A program made the position numbers and the translations under genes. From an uncultured Oscillospiraceae bacterium (GTDB lineage Bacteria; Bacillota; Clostridia; Oscillospirales; Oscillospiraceae), in contig CALWOP010000002.1 of NCBI GenBank assembly GCA_944383195.1, forward strand, positions 21,657 through 85,656: 64,000 nt of DNA, written 5' to 3'. The first letter of the stretch is position 1. Every line of letters begins with the position of its first letter. The notes below the pieces were generated by a model. It was given only the letters and a program-made list of their open reading frames with translations, was not told where the DNA came from and did no database searches. Shown piece after piece: positions 1 to 9,113 of this stretch.

Positions 1-1058
1 AGTTTGCCGGCCAGCAGCTTTTGGAGCTCATCCATGACATTTTGAATCTGTCCCAGCTTGACGCCGGAAAGGCCGACCTCAATCAGCAGGCTGTGGATCT
101 GCAGGCGCTTCTGGTCAACACAGCCGATATCTTCCGGGACCGGGCCCAGGAGGAGGGGAAGGTCCTGACGGTCCACATGGACCTGCGGGAGCCCAACGTC
201 ATTGGGGATGCCAAAAAAATCACGCAAATCGTCAACAACCTGCTGTCCAACGCCATAAAGTACACCAATCCCGGCGGTACCATCCACCTGGAGGCCAGGC
301 AGTTTGACGTTCAGAAGCACAGCAAGTACCAGATCGTGGTGGAGGACACCGGCATTGGAATGTCACCCAGCTTTTTGGAGCACCTGTTTGAGCCCTACGC
401 CCGGGAAACCGCGTTCTCCTCCCACTCCACCATCGGCACGGGGCTGGGTATGCCCATCGTCAAGGGGCTGGTCCAGCAGATGAACGGGGAGATCGGGGTG
501 GAAAGCGTACTGGGGCAGGGTTCCCGTTTTACAGTCACATTCCCGCTGGAAGCAGCGCCTCCGGCAGAACATACCCCCTCCCAGCCTGCCCCGGCCTGTC
601 CCGAATCCTTTCAGTGGGAGGGCCGCACCATTCTGGTGGCGGAGGATAACGAATTGAACCGGGAGATCCTCACCGAGATCCTGATGGACTTCGGCGCCAA
701 GGTCCTGCCCGCGGTCAATGGTCAGCAGGCGGTTCAGGTCTTTGCAAGTGCTCCGCTCTATTCCGTTGACGCCATTTTGATGGATATGCAGATGCCCATT
801 CTGGACGGCTGCCAGGCGGCCAGCGCCATTCGACAGCTGGACCGGGAGGATGCCCCTTTCGTCCCCATCATTGCCGTGACCGCCAACGCGTTTGCGGAAG
901 ATATCGCCCGGACCACCCAGGCGGGCATGAACGACCATGTGTCCAAGCCCATTGACAGCACAGTTTTGAGCCAGACCCTGCAAAAGCTGATGGGGGAATG
1001 GGACCACAGCCGAAATTCATCCGGCAAAGCCCCCGCAGAAAGCGGAAGCGACAAGTGA
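1..1058 (+). CDS. hybrid sensor histidine kinase/response regulator, 3' part
   Basis: This is the C-terminal part of a hybrid sensor kinase; the frame is open to the left edge, so the sensor region and the phosphorylated His of the dimerisation domain lie outside. Visible from the left are the second dimerisation helix (LIHDILNLSQLDAGK), an HATPase domain with N box NNLLSNAIKYT, G1 box DTGIGM and G2 box GTGLGM, then a receiver domain with acidic pocket AEDN, phospho-acceptor Asp in LMDMQMP and the conserved Lys in SKPI. The layout is that of BarA/RpfC-type kinases. No HPt domain follows in the same protein; the next gene supplies one, so the two probably form a His-Asp-His relay. The output regulator is not in the window. 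Confidence 0.93.
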   Translation, partial: FAGQQLLELIHDILNLSQLDAGKADLNQQAVDLQALLVNTADIFRDRAQEEGKVLTVHMDLREPNVIGDAKKITQIVNNLLSNAIKYTNPGGTIHLEARQFDVQKHSKYQIVVEDTGIGMSPSFLEHLFEPYARETAFSSHSTIGTGLGMPIVKGLVQQMNGEIGVESVLGQGSRFTVTFPLEAAPPAEHTPSQPAPACPESFQWEGRTILVAEDNELNREILTEILMDFGAKVLPAVNGQQAVQVFASAPLYSVDAILMDMQMPILDGCQAASAIRQLDREDAPFVPIIAVTANAFAEDIARTTQAGMNDHVSKPIDSTVLSQTLQKLMGEWDHSRNSSGKAPAESGSDK

Positions 1059-1126
1059 GTTCCGGCAAGGCGAATCTTCTTTACTAACAGCTTGACCCCT
1101 AAATATTGTACAGGAGGCAACAAACC

Positions 1127-1483
1127 ATGGACGAACGTATAAAAACTCAGTTGGCCGGCGCCGATGTGGACGTAGACGAGATGTTGGCCCGGTTCAACCA
1201 CAACGAAAGCCTGGCCATGAAATTCCTGCTCCGCTTTCCCGATGACCCGTGCTTCTCCCAGCTGAAGCAGGGCCTGGCCCAGCAGGATATTGACTTGGCC
1301 TACACGGCAGCCCACTCCCTGAAAGGGTTGTCGGGAAATTTGTCTATGAAGGCCCTGTTCCGGCAGGCCACTCAAATGGTGGACGACCTGCGCCGGCAGG
1401 ATCTTCCGGCAGCGGCAAGCAAGCTGGGTCTGCTGGAGGCGGAATATACCCGTGTCGTCCAGGCGCTGGCCCAGATCCAGTAG
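1127..1483 (+). CDS. HPt domain phosphotransfer protein
   Basis: A 118-residue histidine phosphotransfer protein, almost entirely one HPt domain. The phosphorylatable residue is His63 in AHSLKGLSGNL, which fits the HxxKG HPt motif. The start at the ATG at 1127 is preferred over an upstream in-frame ATG at 1106 because an AGGAGG-type site (about 1111-1117) lies at good distance from it. It follows the hybrid kinase by about 70 bases on the same strand and probably takes phosphate from that kinase's receiver domain. The final response regulator is not visible here. Confidence 0.9.
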   Translation: MDERIKTQLAGADVDVDEMLARFNHNESLAMKFLLRFPDDPCFSQLKQGLAQQDIDLAYTAAHSLKGLSGNLSMKALFRQATQMVDDLRRQDLPAAASKLGLLEAEYTRVVQALAQIQ

Positions 1484-1521
1484 CTCCTGCGCCCCAGCAG
1501 GCTTTGTCCGACCCCGGCCGT

Positions 1522-1551
1522 TTGACACATTCCCCCATTATCCGGTATAAT
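1522..1551 (+). promoter_or_regulatory. sigma-A promoter of the symporter gene
   Basis: TTGACA (1522-1527), 18-base spacer, TATAAT (1546-1551). Transcription from here would give a leader of about 200 bases before the symporter ATG at 1762. No known riboswitch was recognised in that leader, which ends in a G/T-rich run next to the start codon. Confidence 0.8.
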
Positions 1552-1761
1552 AAATGTATTCGTTCACACTGAGAGGACAGAAGCAGGCCCTTTTGTTCCT
1601 CCCCGCGTGAACCGCGCATGGTCCAAAGGCGGATATCGGGGTACCAGTCACACAGCCCAGAGACGTTTCCATCAAGGATGTGTTGCCCGCTTGCCCTCCA
1701 TTCCGTCAGCGGCTCCATGGCATAATTTGTGCCGTATACCGCGGCGGAATGGGGGTTTTTT

Positions 1762-3207
1762 ATGGATCATAGTCTGCTGAGCCTATGGGATCTTGTCATC
1801 ATCGGTGCCTATCTTCTGCTGATGGTACTGGTGGGCGTTTATTCGGTGCGCCGAATCAAAAATACCGGCGACTACTACGTAGCCGGGCGCTCCTTTGGCC
1901 CGCTGGTCCTGATGGCAACGGTCTGTGCCACCATCATTGGCGGCAGCGGTTTGATGGGCCGGGCCGGGGTCGCCTACTCTGACGGGTTCAAAGCCATCCT
2001 TACCGCGGTCCCCTATCTGTTGGGGATGTTCATTTTTTCCGGTCTGGCGGGCAAAATTTCCGACATCGGCATGGCGTATAATCTCACCTCCATCCCCGAG
2101 CTGTTTGAGATGCGCTTTGGGAAGTATGCCAAGCTCATCCTCTCCGCCCTGATTGCCTTTGCCATGATGGGGACGGTGGCCTCCCAGGTGACCGCTACCG
2201 CCACCATTATCAAAATGCTGGGGGGAGAGGTCGGGCTGTCCTATGAGGCGGGGGCATTCATCGCCTGTGTGGTATTTATGGTGTACACGGCTACCTCCGG
2301 CCTGTTCGGCGTGGTCTATACTGATGTGCTGCAATTTTATATGCTGATCATCTTTGTCTACATCCTCATCCCCGTTGCGGCACTGCTCCATGTGGGCGGT
2401 TTTTCCAACTTTGTCGCCAATCTGGACCCTGCTCTGGCCACTCCCTACGTGGACGGCAGCATTCTGGGCGATATTGTGACCTACCTGGTCTTTACCATGG
2501 CCGGCGCGGAAATGTGGCAGCGGGCTTTCGCCGCCCGGGACCGGCGGGCAGCCAAGCGGGGGATGTTTCTGGGCACTGCCGTGTATGGTGTGACCATCCT
2601 CCTGGTGTATTTCATGGGCGTGGTGGCCCGGCAGATCATCGGGGATGACGTTCTTGCGCAATACGGCTCCACCGACGCCGTCGTGCCCGCCCTGGCCATC
2701 AAGATCCTTCCCGTTGGCCTCACGGGCCTGGCCCTGGCCGGGGTGCTCTCCGTCATTATGTCTACCGCGGACAGCTATCTGCTGGTTTCCGTCCAGACCT
2801 GCGTGCACGATATCGGCAAAACCATCCGGCCCAATATGCAGGAGCGCACCGAGATTTTCCTCTCCCGCGCCTTTTCCATCGTCCTGCCCCTGGGGGCTCT
2901 GGTCATCGCTTTATACATTAAAAATGCCTACAATATCCTGATGTTTGCCTGGAGCTTTTACGCCGCAGCGGCCGGCCTGCCTGCTTTTGCCGCGCTCTTT
3001 TGGAAAAAGGCCACCCATGCCGGCATTGTCGCCGCTATGATCTCCGGTTTTGTGGTCTGTGTGGGATGGAAGCTGGCGGGCGAGCCCTTTGGCCTTGGCT
3101 CCGCCGTGCCAGGCACTTTGGCCTGCGGTATTGCGCTGGTGGCCGTGAGTCTGGCTACCTATTCCCGCTCTCCCTCCCTCTATCTGCGGGTAGAAAAGCA
3201 GTCATAA
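1762..3207 (+). CDS. sodium:solute symporter family protein
   Basis: A 481-residue polytopic membrane protein of the sodium:solute symporter (SSS) family, with about 13 hydrophobic segments. It opens with a short outside segment and first helix (DLVIIGAYLLLMVLVGVYSV), then the family-typical run NTGDYYVAGRSFGPL and a glycine-rich stretch ATIIGGSGLMGRAG in helix 2. These are hallmarks of Na+-coupled solute uptake in the PutP/PanF group. The substrate cannot be read from sequence. The start at 1762 is chosen because the upstream GTG at 1729 lacks a ribosome site, while a G-rich run sits just before 1762. It has its own sigma-A promoter at 1522-1551 and ends at a strong terminator. Confidence 0.9.
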   Translation: MDHSLLSLWDLVIIGAYLLLMVLVGVYSVRRIKNTGDYYVAGRSFGPLVLMATVCATIIGGSGLMGRAGVAYSDGFKAILTAVPYLLGMFIFSGLAGKISDIGMAYNLTSIPELFEMRFGKYAKLILSALIAFAMMGTVASQVTATATIIKMLGGEVGLSYEAGAFIACVVFMVYTATSGLFGVVYTDVLQFYMLIIFVYILIPVAALLHVGGFSNFVANLDPALATPYVDGSILGDIVTYLVFTMAGAEMWQRAFAARDRRAAKRGMFLGTAVYGVTILLVYFMGVVARQIIGDDVLAQYGSTDAVVPALAIKILPVGLTGLALAGVLSVIMSTADSYLLVSVQTCVHDIGKTIRPNMQERTEIFLSRAFSIVLPLGALVIALYIKNAYNILMFAWSFYAAAAGLPAFAALFWKKATHAGIVAAMISGFVVCVGWKLAGEPFGLGSAVPGTLACGIALVAVSLATYSRSPSLYLRVEKQS

Positions 3208-3236
3208 GGGCCGCCTCCCACTTTTCCTATTTTATA

Positions 3237-3277
3237 GAAAACGGGCACGTTTCCTTTGGAAACGTGCCCGTTTTTAA
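3237..3277 (+). terminator. intrinsic terminator after the symporter gene
   Basis: Near-perfect inverted repeat, arms of about 17 bases around a TTT loop, followed by a T run. The A-rich left flank means it can also work leftward for the araD operon, which ends at 3365. Confidence 0.9.
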
Positions 3278-3364
3278 ACGCAGCGCAACTTGTTCCGCGT
3301 TTCTCATTTTCTTATTTTCGGGGGCTCTTCCCCATCTCTGAGGCTGCGCCCCGGCGCTTCTTCC

Positions 3365-4063
3365 CTAACCCTGGCCATAATAGGCCCCAGGTCCATGCTT
3401 GCGCAGGTAGTGCTTATCCAGCAGCTCCTGCTGCATGGGTGGAAGTCCCGGCGTAAGCGCCATGGCGTGGAAATCCATGAAGGCCACTTCCTCCAGCACC
3501 ACGGCGTTGTGGACGGCGTTAAATGGGTCTGTCCCCCAGGTAAAGGGCCCATGGCTGTGGACCAGCACCGCAGGCACCTGGGCGGGGTCGATCTTCCGCT
3601 CACGGAAGGTCTCGATGATCACGTTGCCCGTCTCCAGCTCATATTTGCCCGCGATCTCCTCCGGGGTCATCTTCCGGGTACAGGGGATCTCTCCGTAAAA
3701 ATAGTCCCCCTGGGTGGTTCCCATGGCAGGCACGCCCCTGCCCGCCTGGGCAAAGGAGGTGGCCCAGCGGCTGTGGGTATGGACTACGCCTCCCAGGGCT
3801 GGAAACGCCCGATAAAGGGCCAGGTGGGTGTCCGTGTCGCTGGAAGGCTTATAGTTTCCCTCCACCCGCTCGCCGGTCTCCAGGCTGACCACCACCATGT
3901 CCTCGGGCTTCATGCCGTCATACTCCACGCCTGAGGGCTTGATGACCATCAGTCCCCGCTCCCGGTCCACCCCGGACACATTGCCCCAGGTAAAGGTGAC
4001 CAGCCCATGCTTAGGCAAAAGCAGATTTGCCTCACAGACCTGCTTCTTCAGTTCTTCCAGCAT
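3365..4063 (-). CDS. araD: L-ribulose-5-phosphate 4-epimerase
   Basis: A 232-residue class II aldolase-fold epimerase that interconverts L-ribulose 5-phosphate and D-xylulose 5-phosphate in the cytoplasm, the last arabinose-specific step before the pentose phosphate pathway. The functional residues fall at the numbering known for E. coli AraD: zinc ligands His95 and His97 (VVHTHSRW) and His171 ([10 protein letters not shown]), plus Asp76, Asp120 and Tyr229. Length also matches (231 in E. coli). The ATG at 4063 follows an AAAGGAG site; the ATG at 4081 is less well placed. It lies 59 bases after the FGGY kinase gene in one operon. No araA isomerase is in the window. Confidence 0.95.
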   Translation of the reverse strand: MLEELKKQVCEANLLLPKHGLVTFTWGNVSGVDRERGLMVIKPSGVEYDGMKPEDMVVVSLETGERVEGNYKPSSDTDTHLALYRAFPALGGVVHTHSRWATSFAQAGRGVPAMGTTQGDYFYGEIPCTRKMTPEEIAGKYELETGNVIIETFRERKIDPAQVPAVLVHSHGPFTWGTDPFNAVHNAVVLEEVAFMDFHAMALTPGLPPMQQELLDKHYLRKHGPGAYYGQG

Positions 4064-4122
4064 AATATGGCTCCTTTCCAAGCGGCCGCCGGACAGCAGA
4101 CCTGCTCGGCGGCACTTTGTTT

Positions 4123-5715
4123 TTATCCATTTTTCTGTTCTGCCGCAGCCCGTTCCACCGGGAGCATATGGGTGTAGCGGGCCAGGAATGTTTGAAACCC
4201 AGCCTGTTCCTCCGGGTCCGGCATCTGGGTGGACACCTGCTGTCCAGCAAATACCTTGGCGTCCAGATAGTCCTCCAGGCGCTCTCCCGCCTCTTTATTG
4301 ACCATGTAGGCGGCAAGCAGGGCCATGCCCCAGGGGCCGCCCTCCCCGGCCGTCTCCATCACAGACACCGGAGCGCCCGCCGCGGCAGCCAGGATCTTCT
4401 GGCCCACCACCGGGGTCTTGAAAAATCCTCCGTGGCCAAGCAGGCGATCCACAGCCACCTCTTCCTGGGCCAGGATATCCAGGCCGATCTTCAGCGTAGC
4501 CAGGGCGGAATAGAGCTGCGTGCGCATGAAATTGGCAAAGGTCAGCTGGGCATCCGGCCCTCGGACCAGCAGGGGCCGTCCCTCTTCCAGGTTGGTAATG
4601 GGTTCGCCGGACAGGTAGTTATAGAGCACCAGCCCGCCGCCATCCACCTCGCCCTGCCGGGCGGAGGAAAACATGGCGGTAAAAATCTGATTCATGTCGG
4701 GCGTCTGGCCCAGGGCTTCCAAAAAGCCCTTGAACACCTGGGCCCAGGCATTGATCTCATTGGTGCAGTTGTTGCAGTGGACCATAGCCACCGGAGCGCC
4801 GTCCGGCGTGGTGACCATGTCGATCTCGGGATAGACCTTGGACAGCGCCTTTTCCAGCACGATCATGGCAAAGACGCTGGTGCCGGCGGACACATTGCCG
4901 GTACGCTTGGCCACCGCGTTGGTGGCCGCCATGCCGGTGCCCGCGTCTCCCTCCGGGGGCGCCAGGGGCACACCCGGCTGCAATGCTCCGGTGGGGTCCA
5001 GCAGCCGCGTCCCCTCCGGGGTCAGCCGGCCGGCCGCCTCCCCGGCGCACAGCACCTGGGGCAGAATGTCCCGCAGCTTCCAGGGATAGCCCATTTCGCC
5101 CGCCAGAGCGTCAAAGGAATCCACCATGGCCTGGTCGTAGTCCCGGGTGTTGCTGTCGATGGGGAACATCCCGCTGGCCTCCCCCACCCCCAGCACCTTT
5201 TGTCCGGTGAGCTTATAGTGGACGTACCCGGCCAGGGTGGTGAGATAGGCGATGTCCTTTACGTGTTCTTCCCCGTTGAGCATGGCCTGATAGAGGTGGG
5301 CAATGGACCAGCGCTGGGGAATGTTGAAGGAAAAGCGCTCCGTCAGCGCCTGGGCCGCCTGTCCGGTGGTGGTGTTGCGCCAGGTGCGGAAGGGAGCCAG
5401 AAGCTCCCCTTGTGCATCCAGGGGAAGATAGCCGTGCATCATGGCGGAAAAGCCCATGGCCTTTACCCCAGTCAGCTCCAGCCCATAGCGTTTTTTCACA
5501 TCTGCGCGCAGATTGGCGTAGGCCGTCTGTAAGCCGGTCCACACATCCTCCATATGGTAGGTCCAGTATCCTCCCTCCAGCCGGTTTTCCCAGCCGTAGT
5601 CCCCGGAGGCAATGGGGGCATGATCCGGGCCGATGAGCACCGCTTTGATGCGGGTGGAGCCCAGTTCAATGCCAAGGCAGGCCTCTCCCCTTTGGATGGC
5701 TTCCTGAATGTCCAT
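4123..5715 (-). CDS. FGGY-family carbohydrate kinase (probable ribulokinase-type)
   Basis: A 530-residue sugar kinase with two actin-like ATPase lobes. The first lobe opens with the phosphate-1 motif [12 protein letters not shown]; the second carries the FGGY signature region around [16 protein letters not shown] and a late glycine-rich ATP site ([15 protein letters not shown]). It phosphorylates a ketopentose or similar polyol. Its place directly upstream of araD and opposite an AraR-type regulator makes L-ribulose the likely substrate, but it is not a classic AraB and could act on xylulose. The start at 5715 follows a clean AAAGGAGG; an in-frame extension to 5904 overlaps the promoter and leader and is rejected. 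The leader carries a terminator-like hairpin that may control expression. Confidence 0.88.
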   Translation of the reverse strand: MDIQEAIQRGEACLGIELGSTRIKAVLIGPDHAPIASGDYGWENRLEGGYWTYHMEDVWTGLQTAYANLRADVKKRYGLELTGVKAMGFSAMMHGYLPLDAQGELLAPFRTWRNTTTGQAAQALTERFSFNIPQRWSIAHLYQAMLNGEEHVKDIAYLTTLAGYVHYKLTGQKVLGVGEASGMFPIDSNTRDYDQAMVDSFDALAGEMGYPWKLRDILPQVLCAGEAAGRLTPEGTRLLDPTGALQPGVPLAPPEGDAGTGMAATNAVAKRTGNVSAGTSVFAMIVLEKALSKVYPEIDMVTTPDGAPVAMVHCNNCTNEINAWAQVFKGFLEALGQTPDMNQIFTAMFSSARQGEVDGGGLVLYNYLSGEPITNLEEGRPLLVRGPDAQLTFANFMRTQLYSALATLKIGLDILAQEEVAVDRLLGHGGFFKTPVVGQKILAAAAGAPVSVMETAGEGGPWGMALLAAYMVNKEAGERLEDYLDAKVFAGQQVSTQMPDPEEQAGFQTFLARYTHMLPVERAAAEQKNG

Positions 5716-5760
5716 GTAACGAATCCTCCTTTGTTGATTTGTCTTTTTTCCCAATACATT

Positions 5761-5798
5761 AAAAAGGGAGGGCCCGGGAATCACCGGGGGCCCTCCCT
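5761..5798 (-). terminator. terminator-like hairpin inside the leader of the kinase-araD operon
   Basis: Read on the minus strand, a 10-bp G+C stem (arms 5766-5775 and 5788-5797) is followed by five T. It lies between the promoter (5882-5911) and the kinase start (5715), so it would end transcription before the genes unless bypassed. A second hairpin (5817-5845) sits just upstream in the RNA. The T-box consensus was not found. Confidence 0.6.
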
Positions 5799-5881
5799 GG
5801 AAATGCAACTCATTCTGCTCCGAGCACAGCAGTGCATTCTGGAGCGGCAGTGATCCAGGATCTCCCGGACTTCTTACCGGG

Positions 5882-5911
5882 AGTATACCCGCTTTTTCGT
5901 CCATTTGTCAA
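5882..5911 (-). promoter_or_regulatory. sigma-A promoter of the kinase-araD operon
   Basis: On the minus strand TTGACA (5906-5911), 18-base spacer, TATACT (5882-5887). It would start RNA near 5875, giving a leader of about 160 bases. Confidence 0.8.
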
Positions 5912-6109
5912 CTAATGTATGGAAATGATTTTTCGTTTCATGTCTGTCAATAATACAAACCGTGTCAAACGTTTCACTGTCCCCATAATTTTTTTGCTCT
6001 GCTCCTGTCTGTTTTATCCTTTGCTCTACCGCTCTCCCCCCTCAAATGTTGTATTTTTTCCTTTCATAGGTACGAATAAATGACGTTCCATCAAAATTTG
6101 AACTCCTCC

Positions 6110-6139
6110 TTGCAATCTTCTTCCCGGGTGTGGTATGCT
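6110..6139 (+). promoter_or_regulatory. sigma-A promoter of the AraR-type regulator
   Basis: TTGCAA (6110-6115), 18-base spacer, TATGCT (6134-6139), 36 bases upstream of the regulator ATG. It diverges from the kinase-araD promoter, as expected for a local repressor. Confidence 0.6.
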
Positions 6140-6175
6140 GAGCACAACAAGCGATTCCACAGGGGGGATGGGAGA

Positions 6176-7246
6176 ATGGCCCATAAGTACCGACAAGTGG
6201 CAGACGCTCTGCGCAGAGATATTCTGGATGGACTGTACGAAAAGCGTATGCTTCTGCCCACTGAGCAGGTCCTGTGTCAGCAGTTCAACGTCAGCCGCCA
6301 AACCGTGCGGCAGGCGCTCTCCCTTTTGACCTCTGAGGGCCTGATCGAACGCAGACAGGGCAGTGGCTCCCACGTGCTTCCCCGGGGCGAGGCTCCAAAT
6401 GCTCCCCGGCGAACGGTGGCAGTGGTCACCACCTATATCAGCAACTATATTTTCCCCTCTATCCTCCGGGAGATCGAAACCGTCCTGTCTGCCAACAACA
6501 GCGCCCCCACCCTCTATGCCACTCAGAACCAGGTCTCCAACGAACGGCGCATTCTCCAGTCCCTTTTGGACGGGAAGCTGCCCGACGGCATTTTGGTGGA
6601 GGGCACCAAGACCGGACTGCCCAATCCCAATCTGGACCTCTACCGTAAATTGATCAGCCGCGGGGTGCCCATGGTCTTCATGCACGGCGTATACCCCGAG
6701 CTGTCCGACTGCTTGTCCGTCCTGGATGACAATGTGGGCGGCAGCCGGCAGCTGGTGGAGTATTTATACCAAAAGGGCCACCGCTCCATTTCCGGCATCT
6801 TTAAAAACGATGACCTGCAAGGTCTTCAGCGCTACGCCGGGTACGCAAACGCGCTGCGGGATCTGGGCCTCCCCCTGGATGACCAGCGGGTATTCTGGTA
6901 CAACACAGAGAGCAAGGCCCTGCTGCTCTCTGACGATGCTTTCTGGGATCAGGCCTCCGACGTGCTCCATAACTGTACCGCGCTGGTCTGCTATAACGAC
7001 GAGATCGCTTCCCGCCTGGTCAGCCTGCTTTTGAAGCAAGGGGTCAAGATCCCCGAAGATGTGGCGGTGGTCAGCTTTGACAACAGCCCCTACAGTGAGC
7101 TCTCCGTACTTCCCATCACCTCCCTGTCCCATGAAGAACACAATGTGGGGCGCATGGCAGCCCAGCTGCTGGTCCGCCTTTTTCACGGGGAGAGCGGCAC
7201 TTCCCAGCTGGCTCCCTGGACGCTGATCGAGCGCAAAAGCAGTTAG
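6176..7246 (+). CDS. araR: AraR-type transcriptional regulator (GntR DNA-binding domain plus LacI-type sugar-binding domain)
   Basis: A 356-residue repressor. The first 70 residues form a GntR winged helix (YRQVADALRRDILDG, QFNVSRQTVRQALSLLTSEG). The rest is a periplasmic-binding-protein-like effector domain of the LacI/GalR kind, with ALVCYNDEIASRLVSLL and VAVVSFDNSP typical of that fold. This fusion is the AraR architecture of Bacillus, where L-arabinose releases DNA. The ATG at 6176 has a GGGAG site; longer in-frame versions would overlap the promoter. It diverges from the kinase-araD operon, its probable target. I could not identify a clear palindromic operator; several TGTCAA half-site-like runs lie between the promoters. 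Confidence 0.88.
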   Translation: MAHKYRQVADALRRDILDGLYEKRMLLPTEQVLCQQFNVSRQTVRQALSLLTSEGLIERRQGSGSHVLPRGEAPNAPRRTVAVVTTYISNYIFPSILREIETVLSANNSAPTLYATQNQVSNERRILQSLLDGKLPDGILVEGTKTGLPNPNLDLYRKLISRGVPMVFMHGVYPELSDCLSVLDDNVGGSRQLVEYLYQKGHRSISGIFKNDDLQGLQRYAGYANALRDLGLPLDDQRVFWYNTESKALLLSDDAFWDQASDVLHNCTALVCYNDEIASRLVSLLLKQGVKIPEDVAVVSFDNSPYSELSVLPITSLSHEEHNVGRMAAQLLVRLFHGESGTSQLAPWTLIERKSS

Positions 7247-7280
7247 CGCCGCCTCAGATCGTGCCCCCTGGACGCTCCCT

Positions 7281-7326
7281 AAAAAAACGCGCGCCGGACA
7301 AGAACTCATGGTTCTGTCCGGCGCGT
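7281..7326 (-). terminator. intrinsic terminator between convergent genes
   Basis: Imperfect inverted repeat of about 16 pairs (arms near 7287-7305 and 7311-7326) with seven T on the minus-strand side (7281-7287), so it mainly ends the leftward VWA gene. It may also stop the regulator transcript. Confidence 0.85.
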
Positions 7327-7349
7327 ATTTCATTTCGATGGCCGATTTT

Positions 7350-9101
7350 TTACAGCAAAAGCAGCGTTTCACTCAGGCGTTTTCCGGCGGAGCCGCCAAA
7401 GTCCTCCGCACGGCGGATGCGCAGGAAAGAAGTGCCATAGATCATCCGCTCATTTTCCAGCTCGTGATCCTCTCCCAAGAAGATGCCGATGATGTGCACT
7501 CCTTCCCGGCGCAGCTTTCTGACCTGGGAACAGGTATCCCGTATGGCAGCTTCTCCCACGTAGGTCTCCGGGGTGCCCGACCGCTTCCGGCCGCTCACCA
7601 TATCGTTGGGCAGGCCGTCACTGAAGACGATCACGATTTTATGGTCTTCCTTCCGCTTCAAAATTCCCTCACCCGCGGCGGCCAGTGCCAGCCCATCCCG
7701 GTTGTTGGATGTGGCCCGGTACTCCAGGATCTTCTGGTCTGCCGTGGGAGGATCATCATAATCCCGGAACCGCCGCAGAACGGTGTGGTCCCCATAGGTG
7801 CAGTAGCTCATTACCCGGTGGGGGATCTGAATGCGGCTCAATGCCGCGCTGAACAGATAGCTCTGCAGCGCCACCATGGACTGGCGAACCGCCTGTGAGC
7901 CGCTGGCATCGATGAGCAGCTCCACCACCACTGTGGATTGATCCTGGCGGAATATTTTGTGAAAGAGCTTGGGTTCCTGGCAGCGGCCCACCTTCCACAG
8001 GGAGCTGTTGTCCAATACGCCGCAGTCTGAACGGTAAATCTCCGGGTCGTTTTTCAAATTCAGCGCGTTGCGAAACGCCTGCTCTATGCTCCGAATTCCC
8101 TGTCGGGCTGCATCCTTGTGCTCCTCCAGCATCCGCAGATTTGCGTCCCGGCACGCTCTAAGGGCCTCCGCACTGGCAGCTGCCCCCTCATAGGCACACT
8201 CAGGCAGGCCGTCGGTAAACAACAGCCTGCGCCCCTCGTGTATTCCCACGCAGACGGAATTTTCCATCTCGTTGCGCTCCTGCTCGGTTTGAAAGCTGGG
8301 GCCGAAATTTCTGGCCAGATACTCCGGAATCGCCGCCAGGGCATCCTCCGGCAAGATGATCGCCTCCGCCGTGGCCGCCGTGGCCTGCTGGTACACCAAT
8401 TCCTGCTGGGGGTCCTCCGGCTGCTGGGGATCATGCCCGTCCGGGTCGGGGTGGTCCCCCTCCCACAAGTCATCCTCAGACAGTTCAAACATGGACAGCT
8501 CGTCCCGGCTGTGGTCGGGCGCAAAGTAGCGGGTAAACACCTTTTTATAAAGGAGCACAGCCACATCCACCAACGCTCTGGCATCCCCGCATTCTCCCAC
8601 CCGCTCCATCAGCTGGGAAAACAGCTCCAGCACATCCTCAAATCCGGTAAAATTCCGCAGGACCTGGCGGCTTTCCTCATTGGCCGCCTGGGGGAACTGC
8701 TTGGTCAGCCAGTAAATGGTCATCCATCCCCGGGAGGAATACCGCAGCCGCAGGGGGTCGGCCTGCAGCAGCTCCCGGGCCGCCTGTTCCCCCATTGCCG
8801 GGATCCCCGGCCGCTGAGAGGACAGTCGGCTGCGTACCGCATACTCCAGGCACAGATGGGCAATGGGGAGCAGCGTATGCATATCATAGTCGGCATACCT
8901 GTGGCGTCTGAGCCACAAATTCAGCTCGTCCAGTCCAAACAGCTTGTCTCCCCCGCCCAGAATGACGCCCTCATATACCGCGATCATTCCCTCGGCTTTC
9001 CGATACGGCTGGCTCATCATGCGAATATATTCCGGGTATTCCCGGGGCCGATGGTCCTCGGAAACAGTTAGAAACAGGCTTTCCTCTCTATCAATACTCA
9101 C
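7350..9101 (-). CDS. VWA-domain protein, partner of MoxR-type ATPase
   Basis: A 583-residue cytoplasmic protein with a C-terminal von Willebrand A domain: the metal-binding (MIDAS) motif DASGS lies in VVVELLIDASGSQ, and the later conserved Asp in IVFSDGLPND. The N-terminal two thirds are helical, with an acidic run rich in Asp and Pro in the middle. The arrangement resembles the CobT/NorD-like VWA proteins that work with MoxR/CbbQ ATPases to insert metals or remodel target enzymes. The start is GTG at 9101 after AGGAG. It begins 12 bases after the ATPase gene ends, so they form one operon. Their target enzyme is not obvious in the neighbourhood. Confidence 0.82.
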   Translation of the reverse strand: MSIDREESLFLTVSEDHRPREYPEYIRMMSQPYRKAEGMIAVYEGVILGGGDKLFGLDELNLWLRRHRYADYDMHTLLPIAHLCLEYAVRSRLSSQRPGIPAMGEQAARELLQADPLRLRYSSRGWMTIYWLTKQFPQAANEESRQVLRNFTGFEDVLELFSQLMERVGECGDARALVDVAVLLYKKVFTRYFAPDHSRDELSMFELSEDDLWEGDHPDPDGHDPQQPEDPQQELVYQQATAATAEAIILPEDALAAIPEYLARNFGPSFQTEQERNEMENSVCVGIHEGRRLLFTDGLPECAYEGAAASAEALRACRDANLRMLEEHKDAARQGIRSIEQAFRNALNLKNDPEIYRSDCGVLDNSSLWKVGRCQEPKLFHKIFRQDQSTVVVELLIDASGSQAVRQSMVALQSYLFSAALSRIQIPHRVMSYCTYGDHTVLRRFRDYDDPPTADQKILEYRATSNNRDGLALAAAGEGILKRKEDHKIVIVFSDGLPNDMVSGRKRSGTPETYVGEAAIRDTCSQVRKLRREGVHIIGIFLGEDHELENERMIYGTSFLRIRRAEDFGGSAGKRLSETLLLL

Positions 9102-9113
9102 GGTGTTCTCCTG

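Noticed and set aside
1720-1760. T-box-like ACCGCGG before the symporter gene
   Set aside because: The preceding TGG and the rest of the T-box consensus are missing, and no specifier or terminator structure was found.
4117-5532. Long plus-strand open frame opposite the FGGY kinase
   Set aside because: It is a shadow frame over a clear kinase gene, rich in His/Gly/Arg, without a family or ribosome site. The same applies to other long opposite frames in this GC-rich window, such as 1783-2808 and 28016-30259.
5716-5904. N-terminal extension of the FGGY kinase
   Set aside because: It would cover the leader hairpins, and the ATG at 5904 lies inside the promoter spacer. The ATG at 5715 has a strong AAAGGAGG.
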